Shown in pieces: positions 9,204 through 18,235 of a DNA stretch of 64,000 nucleotides. Each line of letters begins with the position of its first letter. The first letter of the stretch is position 1. Source of the DNA: Ferruginibacter sp. (GTDB lineage Bacteria > Bacteroidota > Bacteroidia > Chitinophagales > Chitinophagaceae); the NCBI GenBank assembly GCA_028288705.1, contig JAQBNH010000006.1, positions 186,001 to 250,000 of the forward strand, given 5' to 3'. The translations under genes were made by a program, and so were the position numbers. The notes beneath the pieces were generated by a model. The model made no database searches, had not been told where the DNA came from, and worked only from the letters and a program-made list of their open reading frames with translations.

Positions 9204-10234
9204 ATGAGCGCATCTTCTAATTGACGAAAGGCAGCCTGGGCAGGCAAACCATTCCATAAAATATTATAGACCGTGTCCGCCACCGGCATATCGGCTCCAA
9301 TCGTTTTGTTGATCAGGTACATGCACTGGCTCGCATTGTAGCCTTCTGCCACCATGCTCATTTCAAGCTGGGCTGCTTTCACAGAATAACCTTTGCCAAT
9401 CATATTTCCGAATGTACGGTTACGGCTGAAGAGCGAGTAACAAGTCACGAGCAGGTCACCGAGATAAACAGAGGCCGCATAATTGTTATGCACCTGCAGC
9501 CGGCTTTTATCATGATCGATATACCCCACCTCAGCATTGATGATACCGGCTTTCCGTAAAAAACCGGCCATTTCATCGGCTGTATTGGCGATGAGGACGC
9601 TTAAAAAATTATCGCCGTAATCAAGGCCATGCGCGATGCCTGCACCAACTGCGTAAATGTTCTTTAGCACAGCTGCATATTGAACACCGTAAATATCTTT
9701 ATTGAGGACCGTCTTCAAATAGCTCGTTTCGAAATAGCCGGCGATCGTTGCAGTCGTAGCTTCATCAACACCGGTGAATGTGAGGTAAGATAATTTTTCA
9801 GCAGCTACTTCTTCGGCGTGACAGGGACCGAGCACAGCAAAATAATCTTCCAGTGGAAAATCAAATTCCTTTTTCAGGTAATCGTTTAGCAGGATATTTT
9901 CCTGCGGCAAAATACCCTTGATCGCAGAGACAATTTTCTTTCCCTTAAAAATATTGCGATCCAGTTTTCCCAGGGCATCGATCGCAAAGGCAGATGGCAC
10001 CGCGATCACGATCGTATCCGATTTGGCGATCACTTCTTCCACGTTGGTTGTAAGAAATAATTTATTGATATCGAAACGCGCGGAAGATAAATATTGCGGG
10101 TTATGGTGGCGAAGCCTGAATTGCGCGATGGCTGTTTCACTGCGGTTCCACCAGTGAATGGCCTGACCGTTATCGGTAAGAATTTTTGCCAATGCTGTTC
10201 CCCAGCTGCCACTGCCTAAAATCCCAAAGTTCAT
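9200..10234 (-). CDS. gpsA: NAD(P)H-dependent glycerol-3-phosphate dehydrogenase
   Basis: GpsA reduces dihydroxyacetone phosphate to sn-glycerol 3-phosphate, the backbone for phospholipid synthesis, in the cytoplasm. The product has 344 residues. An N-terminal Rossmann motif GSGSWGTALA (residues 7-16) is followed by the NPQYL segment, SAIKGI, the GPCHAEEVA segment and LKNIYAVGAGIAHGLDYGDN, which carries the catalytic lysine. Full family length is present. It lies downstream of rnc on the same strand, separated by a striking 20-bp hairpin, and so may be the last gene of an acpP-fabF-rnc-gpsA transcription unit. Confidence 0.95.
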   Translation of the reverse strand: MNFGILGSGSWGTALAKILTDNGQAIHWWNRSETAIAQFRLRHHNPQYLSSARFDINKLFLTTNVEEVIAKSDTIVIAVPSAFAIDALGKLDRNIFKGKKIVSAIKGILPQENILLNDYLKKEFDFPLEDYFAVLGPCHAEEVAAEKLSYLTFTGVDEATTATIAGYFETSYLKTVLNKDIYGVQYAAVLKNIYAVGAGIAHGLDYGDNFLSVLIANTADEMAGFLRKAGIINAEVGYIDHDKSRLQVHNNYAASVYLGDLLVTCYSLFSRNRTFGNMIGKGYSVKAAQLEMSMVAEGYNASQCMYLINKTIGADMPVADTVYNILWNGLPAQAAFRQLEDALI

Positions 10235-10280
10235 AATTGCTGCTATTTAATCATCTACCAATCGCGCTGCTGAAAAATCC

Positions 10281-10330
10281 GGAAACTTTTTTTATGCAAC
10301 CTTTTTTTTTGTTGCATAAAAAAAGTTTCC
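10281..10330 (-). other. Perfect 20-bp inverted repeat between rnc and gpsA
   Basis: The 20 bases at 10281-10300 are exactly complementary to 10311-10330, around a 10-nt loop at 10301-10310. Each arm carries an internal seven-base T or A run flanked by GGAAAC and ATGCAAC. On the minus strand it begins 17 nt after the rnc stop codon and ends 46 nt before gpsA. No U tract follows, so it is not a textbook terminator. Its length and perfection would make it a good double-stranded RNA substrate. Confidence 0.85.
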
Positions 10331-10347
10331 AAAAAATATTACAACTA

Positions 10348-11118
10348 TTAAAGTCCAAGTTTATCTACTGCAAGTTGCGCGGCGATCTGGCTGGCATCTT
10401 TTTTATTAAATCCTTTGGCCTGGGAAACCAATTCTCCATCTACCGTGGCGCCAATCGTAAAAAGGCGGCGGCCATTCTCAAACTTTTCATCCAGCGTAGC
10501 AAATTCCAGCGCCTTCCCATTCTTATTGGCCCAGCCGTACAACTTGTTTTTGATATTGATCTCAAGGCTTTCGAGATCATCGGTAAACAGGTGTGGCAGG
10601 ATGATGTATTTTTCTACCCAGCCTTGTGTTTTTTTGTAGCCTTTATCGAGGTAGACTGCGCCGATCAATGCTTCCAGGGTATTACCAAAGATCTGCGAGA
10701 TCTTGAGCGCGTTATCAAACTTATTGTAAAAAGTAATTTTCTTCAGCCCCATTTTTAATGCGATCTCATTCAGCTTTTGGCGGTTCACCATCTTGCTGCG
10801 CATCTCGGTTAAAAAACCTTCGCCTTTGTAGGGATATTTTCTGAAAAGGTAATGGGCTATGATCGAACTCAGCACGGCATCTCCTAAAAACTCCAGCCGT
10901 TCATTATTCTCATCAGCGCCTTCGCGAACCGAGCGGTGACTTAACGCCGTTTTGTATAGGGAAACGTCTCCCGGCGTAAAGCCCAGGATATTGTTCAATT
11001 GTTTTTTAAAAGCTTTTTTTTTCGGTTCGCTTTCAAAAAAATTCTTAAAAAAATCTAATGTTTTGATAAGTAAAAGTTTGCCCGAAAATAGGCTATTTGC
11101 GCCAAATGATTGGAACAA
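10348..11118 (-). CDS. rnc: Ribonuclease III
   Basis: RNase III cleaves double-stranded RNA in rRNA and mRNA maturation. The product has about 256 residues. The catalytic signature ERLEFLGDA is at residues 73-81, after TALSHRS. Another acidic site lies in the GNTLEALIGAVYLDKGY region, and a C-terminal double-stranded RNA-binding domain ends with GFNKKDASQIAAQLAVDKL. The frame opens with a TTG at 11118; no ATG is available before the conserved domain, so the exact start is uncertain. It sits in the widespread acpP-fabF-rnc order, 51 nt after fabF. A perfect 20-bp hairpin follows the stop codon. Confidence 0.93.
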   Translation of the reverse strand: MFQSFGANSLFSGKLLLIKTLDFFKNFFESEPKKKAFKKQLNNILGFTPGDVSLYKTALSHRSVREGADENNERLEFLGDAVLSSIIAHYLFRKYPYKGEGFLTEMRSKMVNRQKLNEIALKMGLKKITFYNKFDNALKISQIFGNTLEALIGAVYLDKGYKKTQGWVEKYIILPHLFTDDLESLEINIKNKLYGWANKNGKALEFATLDEKFENGRRLFTIGATVDGELVSQAKGFNKKDASQIAAQLAVDKLGL

Positions 11119-11169
11119 AAAAGGAAAGGCCTGTTAAAGTTCAGGGGAGATTAAAGCTGCATGTCGCGA

Positions 11170-12423
11170 TCAGGCTTTGTATTTCTTAATGATCACGCTG
11201 GCATTGTGGCCACCGAAACCAAAAGTGTTACTGAGCGCAGCATCCACCGTTTTTGCCTGTGCTTTATTAAACGTGAAGTTCAGTTTGGAATCCAGCTCCG
11301 GATCGTCTGTAAAATGATTGATAGTTGGAGGGATGATATCTTTTGTTACGGCGAGAATACAAGCCAATGCTTCCAGCGCACCTGCAGCACCGAGGCAATG
11401 TCCCGTCATACTTTTGGTAGAGGAAATATTAAGGTCGTAAGCATGTTGCCCGAAAACGCTTAAGATCGCTTTCGTTTCGGCAATATCGCCCAATGGTGTT
11501 GAGGTACCATGAACGTTTATGTAATCAATGTCTTCCGGTGTTAATCCTGCATCCGCAAGAGCCACCGTCATTACATTTTTTGCACCCAAACCTTCCGGAT
11601 GTGGCGCAGTAATATGATAAGCATCGGCAGTAGCACCACCGCCGGCAATTTCGCAATAGATTTTCGCACCGCGAGCCAGCGCATGTTCGAGGCTTTCCAG
11701 CACAAGAACCCCGGCACCTTCACCCATCACAAAACCATCGCGGTCTTTATCAAAAGGGCGGCTGGCAGTTTTAGGATCATCGTTGCGTTCGCTCAATGCT
11801 TTCATCGCATTGAAACCACCCACACCTGCAGCACTGATCACCGCTTCACTTCCGCCGGTGATAATAATGTCTGCCTTATTCAGGCGAATATTATCAAAAG
11901 CATCGATGATGGCATTAGTGGAAGAAGCGCAGGCACTTACAACGGCGAAATTGGGTCCGCGAAAACCGTGACGCATAGAGATCTGCCCTGCGGCAATATC
12001 CAGGATCATTTTGGGAATAAAGAAAGGATTGAATCGCGGCGTTCCATCCCCGGAAGCAAAGTTGACTACTTCTTCCTGGAAGGTGATCAATCCGCCAATA
12101 CCGCTTGCAAAAATAACACCTACCCTGTCCGGGTTTACGTTCTCTTTGGTAATTCCGGCATCTTTCACAGCTTCATCGCTGGCGATCAGCGCAAACTGGC
12201 AATAACGATCCATTTTGCGTGCTTCTTTCCTTTCGAGATACTCAGTAGGATCGAAGTTTTTAACCTCACAGGCAAATCTTGTTTTAAACTTCGTAACGTC
12301 GAATTGCCGGATCTCATCGCACCCACTAACACCATCCGTTAATCCCTGCCAGTAGTCAGCAACCGATTTTCCTAATGGAGTGAGCGCACCCAACCCGGTA
12401 ACAACTACTCTTTTTAAAGCCAT
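11170..12423 (-). CDS. fabF: Beta-ketoacyl-ACP synthase II
   Basis: FabF condenses malonyl-ACP with acyl-ACP in type II fatty acid elongation. The product is 417 residues, the usual family length. The nucleophile is Cys165 in SACASSTN, the catalytic histidines lie in NVHGTSTPLGD and GHCLGAAGALEA, and the C-terminal GFGGHNAS loop is present. It is 26 nt downstream of acpP and upstream of rnc, a conserved arrangement that argues for cotranscription and for the FabF rather than FabB assignment. Confidence 0.97.
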   Translation of the reverse strand: MALKRVVVTGLGALTPLGKSVADYWQGLTDGVSGCDEIRQFDVTKFKTRFACEVKNFDPTEYLERKEARKMDRYCQFALIASDEAVKDAGITKENVNPDRVGVIFASGIGGLITFQEEVVNFASGDGTPRFNPFFIPKMILDIAAGQISMRHGFRGPNFAVVSACASSTNAIIDAFDNIRLNKADIIITGGSEAVISAAGVGGFNAMKALSERNDDPKTASRPFDKDRDGFVMGEGAGVLVLESLEHALARGAKIYCEIAGGGATADAYHITAPHPEGLGAKNVMTVALADAGLTPEDIDYINVHGTSTPLGDIAETKAILSVFGQHAYDLNISSTKSMTGHCLGAAGALEALACILAVTKDIIPPTINHFTDDPELDSKLNFTFNKAQAKTVDAALSNTFGFGGHNASVIIKKYKA

Positions 12424-12449
12424 AATTTGCCTGTGATAGTTAAGAAGAA

Positions 12450-12686
12450 TTATTTAGCGTTCTCTTCTAAATAAGAAACAGCCTGACCAACAGTAGTGAT
12501 GGTTTCAGCTTGTTCATCGGGAATAGAAATATTAAATTCTTTTTCAAATTCCATAATAAGCTCAACGGTGTCCAAGCTATCGGCACCCAAATCATTAGTG
12601 AATGAAGCTTCCGGGGTAACCTCGGCCTCGTCTACACCTAATTTGTCAACAATGATTTTTTTAACTCTTGTTGCAATGTCTGACAT
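12450..12686 (-). CDS. acpP: Acyl carrier protein
   Basis: ACP is the small acidic carrier of growing acyl chains. The product has 78 residues, with the phosphopantetheine attachment site Ser37 in [10 protein letters not shown] and the normal four-helix length. It is the first gene of the acpP-fabF-rnc cluster, and a good Bacteroidota promoter lies 27 nt upstream of its start. Confidence 0.97.
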   Translation of the reverse strand: MSDIATRVKKIIVDKLGVDEAEVTPEASFTNDLGADSLDTVELIMEFEKEFNISIPDEQAETITTVGQAVSYLEENAK

Positions 12687-12713
12687 GATAGTAAAATTTA
12701 GTTAATACAGCTG

Positions 12714-12743
12714 CAAAAATATACTTTTTGCATTAATTGCAAA
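12714..12743 (-). promoter_or_regulatory. Promoter of the acpP-fabF-rnc cluster
   Basis: On the minus strand a TTTG minus-33 element (12740-12743) is followed after 18 nt by TATTTTTG (12714-12721), a full match to the Bacteroidota consensus TTTG-N17..20-TAnnTTTG. It lies 27 nt before the acpP start, so the leader would be short. Confidence 0.75.
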
Positions 12744-12884
12744 GAAATACTAAACAGACTATAAAAATCACTTTTCGGGATATTTATTTATTTATCAGGC
12801 TTTGCGCGGGAAAACCAAACAGATATTTTGTGTATATTGTAAAAAGGTTCAGGCACTAACATTTAAGGAAAAACTTATATCTAC

Positions 12885-13313
12885 ATGGGATTAAAACAAA
12901 TCGATCACGGCACAAAGGAGTACCAGCAAATGGTGCACTTGCGGAACCAGATTTTAAGGCAGCCGCTGGGGCTAAGTTTTACCAAAGAAGAACTGGAAAA
13001 AGAAAAAGACAATATCCTCATCGGTGCATTTGATGAAGATGACATGCTGGGTTGCTGTATGCTCACAAAATTAGATGAACATACATTACAGGTAAGGCAG
13101 ATGGCCGTAAATAATAACTTACAGGGTAAGGGTATCGGCGCTGCGATAATGGCTTATGCAGAAAATGTTTCCCGCGACAAAGGCTTTAAAAAACTGGTGA
13201 TGCACGCCAGAAATACTGCCATCGGGTTTTACGAAAAATTTGGCTTCCGGGTAAAGGGCGGCGAATTTACCGAAGTGAATCTCCCCCACCATGTAATGGA
13301 AAAAAACATCTGA
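12885..13313 (+). CDS. GNAT-family N-acetyltransferase
   Basis: This is a 142-residue single-domain GNAT acetyltransferase. The acetyl-CoA pyrophosphate-binding motif is QGKGIGAAIMAYAE in the middle, after the strand LQVRQMAVNNNLQ. The C-terminal NTAIGFYEKFGFRVKGGEFTE is the motif B region common in ElaA/YjcF-like GNATs. The substrate cannot be read from sequence. It is a single gene on the plus strand, convergent with the next minus-strand gene and about 200 nt from acpP. Confidence 0.82.
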   Translation: MGLKQIDHGTKEYQQMVHLRNQILRQPLGLSFTKEELEKEKDNILIGAFDEDDMLGCCMLTKLDEHTLQVRQMAVNNNLQGKGIGAAIMAYAENVSRDKGFKKLVMHARNTAIGFYEKFGFRVKGGEFTEVNLPHHVMEKNI

Positions 13314-13333
13314 TACAACCGGTACCTGCTCCA

Positions 13334-13813
13334 CTATTTTTTATTGATCTTTTCAGCCAGGACTTTCCTGGCTTCATGTACTTCATCGCCGTCGAATGCT
13401 TCTTTCGGAATGATGAAAAATGACCTCGGGTTAAAATACAGGTGAAAGAAATGCGGGCTTTCCATCCAGCTGCTGAAACTCGTCCAGGCCCAGCTACGAC
13501 GGCCACGTTCATTCTCAATACTAAATTCGGTATGATCCAGGTGCACGCGAAAATCATCGCGGAAAGTTGCATTGCGTTTATAGATCACCGTGGGTAACAG
13601 GAACCAGAATAAAAACATCAGGAAAAACCAAAGCATAGAGCTGATCAAAAATGCGAGTGGACTGATCTTTTTAAAGAAAAACAATGCCGCGGAAAGGATC
13701 GCAAAAACATTCACGAAAATCATCATCAGCTTAATTTCCTTGCGGCTGATAAAATGGTAACGCAATGCCTGTATAACCTTGCTCTTATTGTATGTGAAAT
13801 AATTGCTGACCAT
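13334..13813 (-). CDS. YcxB-like membrane protein
   Basis: This 159-residue protein has two closely spaced hydrophobic helices (about residues 30-48 and 51-72). A cytosolic C-terminal domain follows, with the YcxB-like pattern FRVHLDHTEFSIENERG-x-SWAWTSFSSWMES, ending FFIIPKEAFDGDE. The function is unknown. It lies 14 nt downstream of the PhoD-like gene on the same strand and may be cotranscribed with it. Confidence 0.65.
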   Translation of the reverse strand: MVSNYFTYNKSKVIQALRYHFISRKEIKLMMIFVNVFAILSAALFFFKKISPLAFLISSMLWFFLMFLFWFLLPTVIYKRNATFRDDFRVHLDHTEFSIENERGRRSWAWTSFSSWMESPHFFHLYFNPRSFFIIPKEAFDGDEVHEARKVLAEKINKK

Positions 13814-13827
13814 AATTGCTGATGCCT

Positions 13828-15183
13828 TTATTTAATGGCTGTTTTTAATTCATTTTCCGATACCGTCCATTCACCCAGTTTTTCGCCTTTAAGGCCGATA
13901 AATTCCACTTTCAGGTTACGTTCGTTACGCTTTCCTGATACCGAAACTTTGGCAAAGTTCTGTGCTTCAACTAATGTATTGGCCACCCTGTATGGGTTAT
14001 TTTTTTCGGCACCGGTCACTTTGCTCACACCAGCTGTGTAAGGTGATGCGGTGACGTCGAACATCGGATAAAGCCCGGCACATTCCACTTTGATCACTTC
14101 GCTGTGGTGCCGGTCACCCGTGAAAAATATCACACCATTTATTTTTTGTGTTGAAAGAAAATCCTGCAGCTGATTGTATTCAAAACTAAAATGGCGCATA
14201 CACTCGAATTGGTTTAGCGGGTTCATCACCTGGCTGCCGGTAACGATTATTTTAAAAGTAGCGCTGCTGTTGACAAGAGCATTTTTCAGCCATTCCATTT
14301 GTTCCTGGCCGAGATAAGTTTTTGCGGAAGAGGGCTTCCCATCTATACTGTCAGGCATTTCATTTTCACTTCGAAAATAGCGGTCGTCCGTTAAGAATAG
14401 ATCAACATCTGCATAAGAGATCTTTGTATAGATTCCTTTTCCTTCTTCGCCATAACTGGGGTTAAGGCTGTAGTTTTTAAAAATATCCCTGCTTTCTTCT
14501 TTCAGGATATAACTTTTCCCGGCGTCGTTGGGGCCATAGTCATGGTCGTCCCAAATGGCATATTGCGGCATCTGCGCCATAAATTTCTGCAACACTTTTT
14601 GTCCGCGGTCCCGCGAAGCACGATAATTCAATCCCCATACAGAACCGTAATCAACCTCGCGGGTATACCAGTTGTCACCCATCCAGATATGAAAGGCCGC
14701 AGGCGTATTTGCCATGGTTTCGAATATAGAGGAATCACCGCCATAAGGCTTTCCCGGGCGATCATAAACAGGTTCGTTAAAATACGCGCAACTGCCGGCA
14801 AGAAAGGTAAAATCCGGCGCCGGCTTGCGGTATTGCCAGAGATCTTTTGTTGTGAATCTTGTTGAAAAAGGAACAGGGGTTAATTTCCCATCGATGAAAA
14901 TATTGTAAGTATAGGTTGTGTTGAAATCGAGGCCGTTCAGATCGATCTTCACAGGGTTGAAATCGTTACCCAGCTTTCCTTTAAAAGACACCGTTTTGCT
15001 TTTAAGCTTAGCATCGGACGGACTGAATTTTACGGCAACTGTTTTTACTTCAGGGCTAACTTCCAGCCAGATCGTTGCATTGCGTAATTCTACATTGCCG
15101 GCCCAAGGACCGCTGACCAATTTATTTTGCGCGGTTACAGCAACTGTGCAGAATAAAAACAGGATGGCAGCAATAGATTTCAT
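13828..15183 (-). CDS. PhoD-like alkaline phosphatase family protein
   Basis: This is a secreted metallophosphoesterase of the PhoD type; such enzymes are calcium/iron-dependent phosphodi- or monoesterases of the periplasm. The 451-residue product has a signal peptide (about residues 1-18, ending VTA-Q) and an N-terminal beta-sandwich domain. The catalytic domain shows FTFLAGSCAYF, HIWMGDNWY, IWDDHDYGPND and FFTGDRHHSEV, which supply the metal ligands. True substrate and metal use are inferred from family. The YcxB-like gene follows, and a terminator upstream (15232-15258) separates it from the preceding propeller gene, so it probably has its own promoter. Confidence 0.85.
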   Translation of the reverse strand: MKSIAAILFLFCTVAVTAQNKLVSGPWAGNVELRNATIWLEVSPEVKTVAVKFSPSDAKLKSKTVSFKGKLGNDFNPVKIDLNGLDFNTTYTYNIFIDGKLTPVPFSTRFTTKDLWQYRKPAPDFTFLAGSCAYFNEPVYDRPGKPYGGDSSIFETMANTPAAFHIWMGDNWYTREVDYGSVWGLNYRASRDRGQKVLQKFMAQMPQYAIWDDHDYGPNDAGKSYILKEESRDIFKNYSLNPSYGEEGKGIYTKISYADVDLFLTDDRYFRSENEMPDSIDGKPSSAKTYLGQEQMEWLKNALVNSSATFKIIVTGSQVMNPLNQFECMRHFSFEYNQLQDFLSTQKINGVIFFTGDRHHSEVIKVECAGLYPMFDVTASPYTAGVSKVTGAEKNNPYRVANTLVEAQNFAKVSVSGKRNERNLKVEFIGLKGEKLGEWTVSENELKTAIK

Positions 15184-15231
15184 TTCGTTTAGTTAACTGT
15201 GAGTGCTGCAAAGTAACTGAATTTGACGGGC

Positions 15232-15258
15232 ACAAAAAAGCCATCACGAATGATGGCC
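15232..15258 (-). terminator. Terminator of the beta-propeller gene
   Basis: GCCATCA (15240-15246) and TGATGGC (15251-15257) pair over the tetraloop TTCG as read on the minus strand, followed by TTTTTT. It ends transcription from the gene at 15322-17322. Confidence 0.85.
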
Positions 15259-15321
15259 CTTTCGGTTACCGGCGAATAGAATGTGTTCAAGCATTTGCAC
15301 CGGCAATTATTTTAAAGATAA

Positions 15322-17322
15322 TTAAAAAGTAAACCCTTGGATCTCGTTTCCGTCGGCCTTATAAAAAACCACTTTGCCGAGTTCATCCAGTTTGTAATCC
15401 GGATCTTTCTTATCGCCAAACAGCATCTTGCGCACTTCTTTTCCTGTTGATTTGTCGATCATCATCACGCCGGCATCTTTTGCCTGGTTGCTGTTCCCGA
15501 AATTGGTGAGCATCGCCATATAATTGTTAGCCTCTCTGGTTGCTTTAAACCTCCGGCTGATTGATGCAAAACTGCTTGCCGCAGCACCTGCAAAGTTTGA
15601 CGCATTCGCGTTGGCATTTTTAATGCTGTTGTCCATCGCCGGATCAGTACTTCCGTAATAACCTTTGGCGTAACTTAATTGTGCACTTTGCGCCATCTGC
15701 TGCGCAGAAACCATGGCAGAAGCCAAACCGCCCATACCACTCAGTAATTTCCCCGCCATCGTTCTTCCCGGAGCAGGCTGGTAAGTATGCCATTTTTGTG
15801 TTGCATCAAAACCATAAAGCCTTGCATTCTGATCAGACGTTAACAGCACGCCATTTTCGCGCACCTGTACAGACGTAGGTTCTTCTTTGCCGTCGAATTT
15901 AATACCTGTTACCCACTCCGCTACATCCCCTTTTTCAAAATCGACCTTATACAAAATATCATTGGCATACACATAACCTGTTTTGTCGCTGGCATTACTG
16001 CCCGAACAATTTTTTACCGAGAATCCTTTCTTCCAGGTTTTATCGCCGGTTTCCAGATCCAGGATGTTGATCTGGTCTTCAGTACGGTAATACAATCCCT
16101 GCGGCACGATTTGCAGATCACGGATTTCACCCTTAATGGAAAGCGGCTTTTTAGTGATTGATTTTCCTTCATCCAGGTTTACAATGCTGATAAAGTTTGT
16201 GCCCTGATCACGCGCAGTCGCCAGGATAAGCTTGCTGCCGTTTAATTTATAAGCCATTACATCTCCCTGCAAATCCACATCACTGTTCCATTTTTCTGCG
16301 CCGGTGTTCATATCCAAACAAAGCAAGGAAGCACGGTTCTTTTTCCCCGCAGATGAACGTTTGATCTTACCGATGAGTCCGCCACCGCCTTTAGATGCCT
16401 TACTCACATCTTCCTGGGTTTTTTCAGAAGTTGCGACAAGCATGCCGTGCGTATCATATAAGATGTTTGTAATGGGAGAAGGCAGCTCAACCCTTGTCCA
16501 CACTTCTTTTCCGTCTGCTACATTAAATGCGGTCAGGATATCCTGGTTCCAGAAATAAATAATATTCTTGTCATCTTTCTGGAAAAAATCTGCAGATGTC
16601 ATTGTGGCCTGCTCGTTCGCACCGGCGTCGATTCCTTTACCAAATTTTGGCAGACCGAACATGGATTTTTTCTCTTCTTTTGGTGCGGCAACGGGAACAT
16701 CACTTTTCATGTCGACGCTATAAAGAATATCGCCGGTTTGTTTATTCAGTTTGTAAATATTCCTGTTGGTCGCGATGAAAATTCCGTCGCTGGTTTCACC
16801 GGCTTCTGAAACAATTTGTTCTGAATTTTTCTCAAACAATTTAGCCTGTTCCCAAACTTTTTGGCCGTCGGAAAGGTTTACCATCATTAAGGTTGGCTTC
16901 CCTGTTGAGCCCGTACCATAAAAAAGCACGGCATTATTTTTCATCAGGTGAATACGTTTCGTGATGGCTGCTAATCCAAGGTCGCGCGTGTTCGCAATCA
17001 ATTTACCGGTAACAACATCCACGATATTATTCGATGATTTCAGGAGGCCGCGTTTGGCGAGTACGATGTACGGAGTGCCTTCGATGGGATCGTAATTCTC
17101 TTCCTGGATATTTTCAATCTGGTCGATTTTCCAGGTCTCCTTTCCATCACCCGGATTGATGCCATACAATGCATCATTGGTGCCGACAACCAATACGCCG
17201 GCATCTGTTATTTTATACCATTTTACTTTCGACGGGAAGCTCTTCGTCCAGTCGGTTGCTTTTTGTGCGAAGCCGGCCATCACCGTAAAAAACAGGATAC
17301 TCAGCAGGATCATCTTTCTCAT
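15322..17322 (-). CDS. Secreted PQQ-like beta-propeller protein
   Basis: This 666-residue protein has a signal peptide (about residues 1-19, ending AGFA-Q) and repeated propeller blades of the PQQ/BamB type: NDALYGINPGDGKETWKID, LSDGQKVWEQ, LNKQTGDILYS, FNVADGKEVWTRVE, LDMNTGAEKWNSD and LDLETGDKTWKKG. Low-complexity loops rich in Gly, Lys and Ala interrupt the blades near residues 225 and 315, and an Ala/Ser/Asn-rich stretch lies near residues 530-600. A PQQ cofactor is not implied; the fold alone is recognised. It could be a scaffold or an outer-membrane assembly factor. Transcription ends at the hairpin at 15232-15258. Confidence 0.78.
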   Translation of the reverse strand: MRKMILLSILFFTVMAGFAQKATDWTKSFPSKVKWYKITDAGVLVVGTNDALYGINPGDGKETWKIDQIENIQEENYDPIEGTPYIVLAKRGLLKSSNNIVDVVTGKLIANTRDLGLAAITKRIHLMKNNAVLFYGTGSTGKPTLMMVNLSDGQKVWEQAKLFEKNSEQIVSEAGETSDGIFIATNRNIYKLNKQTGDILYSVDMKSDVPVAAPKEEKKSMFGLPKFGKGIDAGANEQATMTSADFFQKDDKNIIYFWNQDILTAFNVADGKEVWTRVELPSPITNILYDTHGMLVATSEKTQEDVSKASKGGGGLIGKIKRSSAGKKNRASLLCLDMNTGAEKWNSDVDLQGDVMAYKLNGSKLILATARDQGTNFISIVNLDEGKSITKKPLSIKGEIRDLQIVPQGLYYRTEDQINILDLETGDKTWKKGFSVKNCSGSNASDKTGYVYANDILYKVDFEKGDVAEWVTGIKFDGKEEPTSVQVRENGVLLTSDQNARLYGFDATQKWHTYQPAPGRTMAGKLLSGMGGLASAMVSAQQMAQSAQLSYAKGYYGSTDPAMDNSIKNANANASNFAGAAASSFASISRRFKATREANNYMAMLTNFGNSNQAKDAGVMMIDKSTGKEVRKMLFGDKKDPDYKLDELGKVVFYKADGNEIQGFTF

Positions 17323-17416
17323 AATACTTTTGATTTAATTTTTTCCAGGTCATACAAAACCTGTTTTCAAAAGTAGCAGAAGGCGATGCCCGCTTCTATA
17401 CCCTGCAGACGGTATT

Positions 17417-17746
17417 TTAAGAACCTAGTTTGGGATTTTGCTTATGCCGGCCTGCATCACGCAACGTTTTCTTTTCGATATTTTTTTGTAGTGCGTCAGT
17501 AAGATTTACTCCGGTTTGATTGGCCAGGCAGATGAGCACCCAAAGCACATCGGCCATTTCATCAGAGATTTCTTTTGGATCTTCTGACGGCTTTGCAGAC
17601 TGGTCTCCATATTTCCGCACCATCAACCGGGAGAGTTCCCCCACTTCTTCCATAAGAATACCGAGGTTGGTGAGTTCAGAAAAATATTTAACGCCGATGG
17701 TCTTGATCCATTGGTCTACGTCGGCCTGCGCTTGTTCGATCGTCAT
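17417..17746 (-). CDS. MazG-like nucleotide pyrophosphohydrolase
   Basis: This 109-residue all-alpha NTP pyrophosphohydrolase of the MazG/dUTPase superfamily hydrolyses nucleoside triphosphates to monophosphates. The metal-binding acidic pattern EEVGELSR (about residues 32-39) and EISDEMADVLWVLICLAN (about residues 60-77) give the EExxE...ExxD signature. The specific nucleotide is not predictable. It is 36 nt downstream of dtd on the same strand, suggesting a small house-cleaning operon. Confidence 0.85.
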   Translation of the reverse strand: MTIEQAQADVDQWIKTIGVKYFSELTNLGILMEEVGELSRLMVRKYGDQSAKPSEDPKEISDEMADVLWVLICLANQTGVNLTDALQKNIEKKTLRDAGRHKQNPKLGS

Positions 17747-17782
17747 AGCTCTTGATTTATATTCTTTTATTTAATACACGTA

Positions 17783-18235
17783 TTATTCTCGTGCTTTACT
17801 GTCGATCAGGATCGTGACTGGTCCGTCGTTTAACAAGGCCACCTGCATGTCGGCGCCAAATTCCCCGGTGAAGATCTTTTTTCCGAGGTCTGTTTCCAGC
17901 TGGCTGATTAATTTTTCGTAAAGCGGGATCGCTGTAGCGGGTTTACTCGCACGAATGTAACCGGGGCGGTTTCCCTTTTTTGTGGCGGCATGAAGGGTAA
18001 ACTGGCTGACGAGTAAAATATCGCCATTGTTTTCTTTCACCGGGATATTCGGCACCTTTTCTCTATCGTCGAATATCCGCAGGTGAACGATCTTGTTGCT
18101 GAGCCAGGAAATATCGGATGCGTCATCGGCATCTTCAATGCCAACGAATACCAGCAAACCTGGGCCAATCGCAGATTTGATTTTGCCGGAAATAGTAACG
18201 GAGGCGGAACGGACCCTCTGGATAACAACACGCAT
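17783..18235 (-). CDS. dtd: D-aminoacyl-tRNA deacylase
   Basis: Dtd removes D-amino acids (and glycine from tRNA-Ala) mischarged on tRNA, keeping translation chirally clean. The 150-residue product has the family opening MRVVIQRV, the SQFTL motif and the C-terminal cross-subunit NDGPVT motif, which form the active site of the dimer. Full length. It is upstream of the MazG-like gene. Confidence 0.96.
   Translation of the reverse strand: MRVVIQRVRSASVTISGKIKSAIGPGLLVFVGIEDADDASDISWLSNKIVHLRIFDDREKVPNIPVKENNGDILLVSQFTLHAATKKGNRPGYIRASKPATAIPLYEKLISQLETDLGKKIFTGEFGADMQVALLNDGPVTILIDSKARE

Noticed and set aside
11599-12342. Open frame of 247 codons on the plus strand opposite fabF
   Set aside because: FabF is certain from its catalytic residues; the opposite frame has no motifs and is a shadow.
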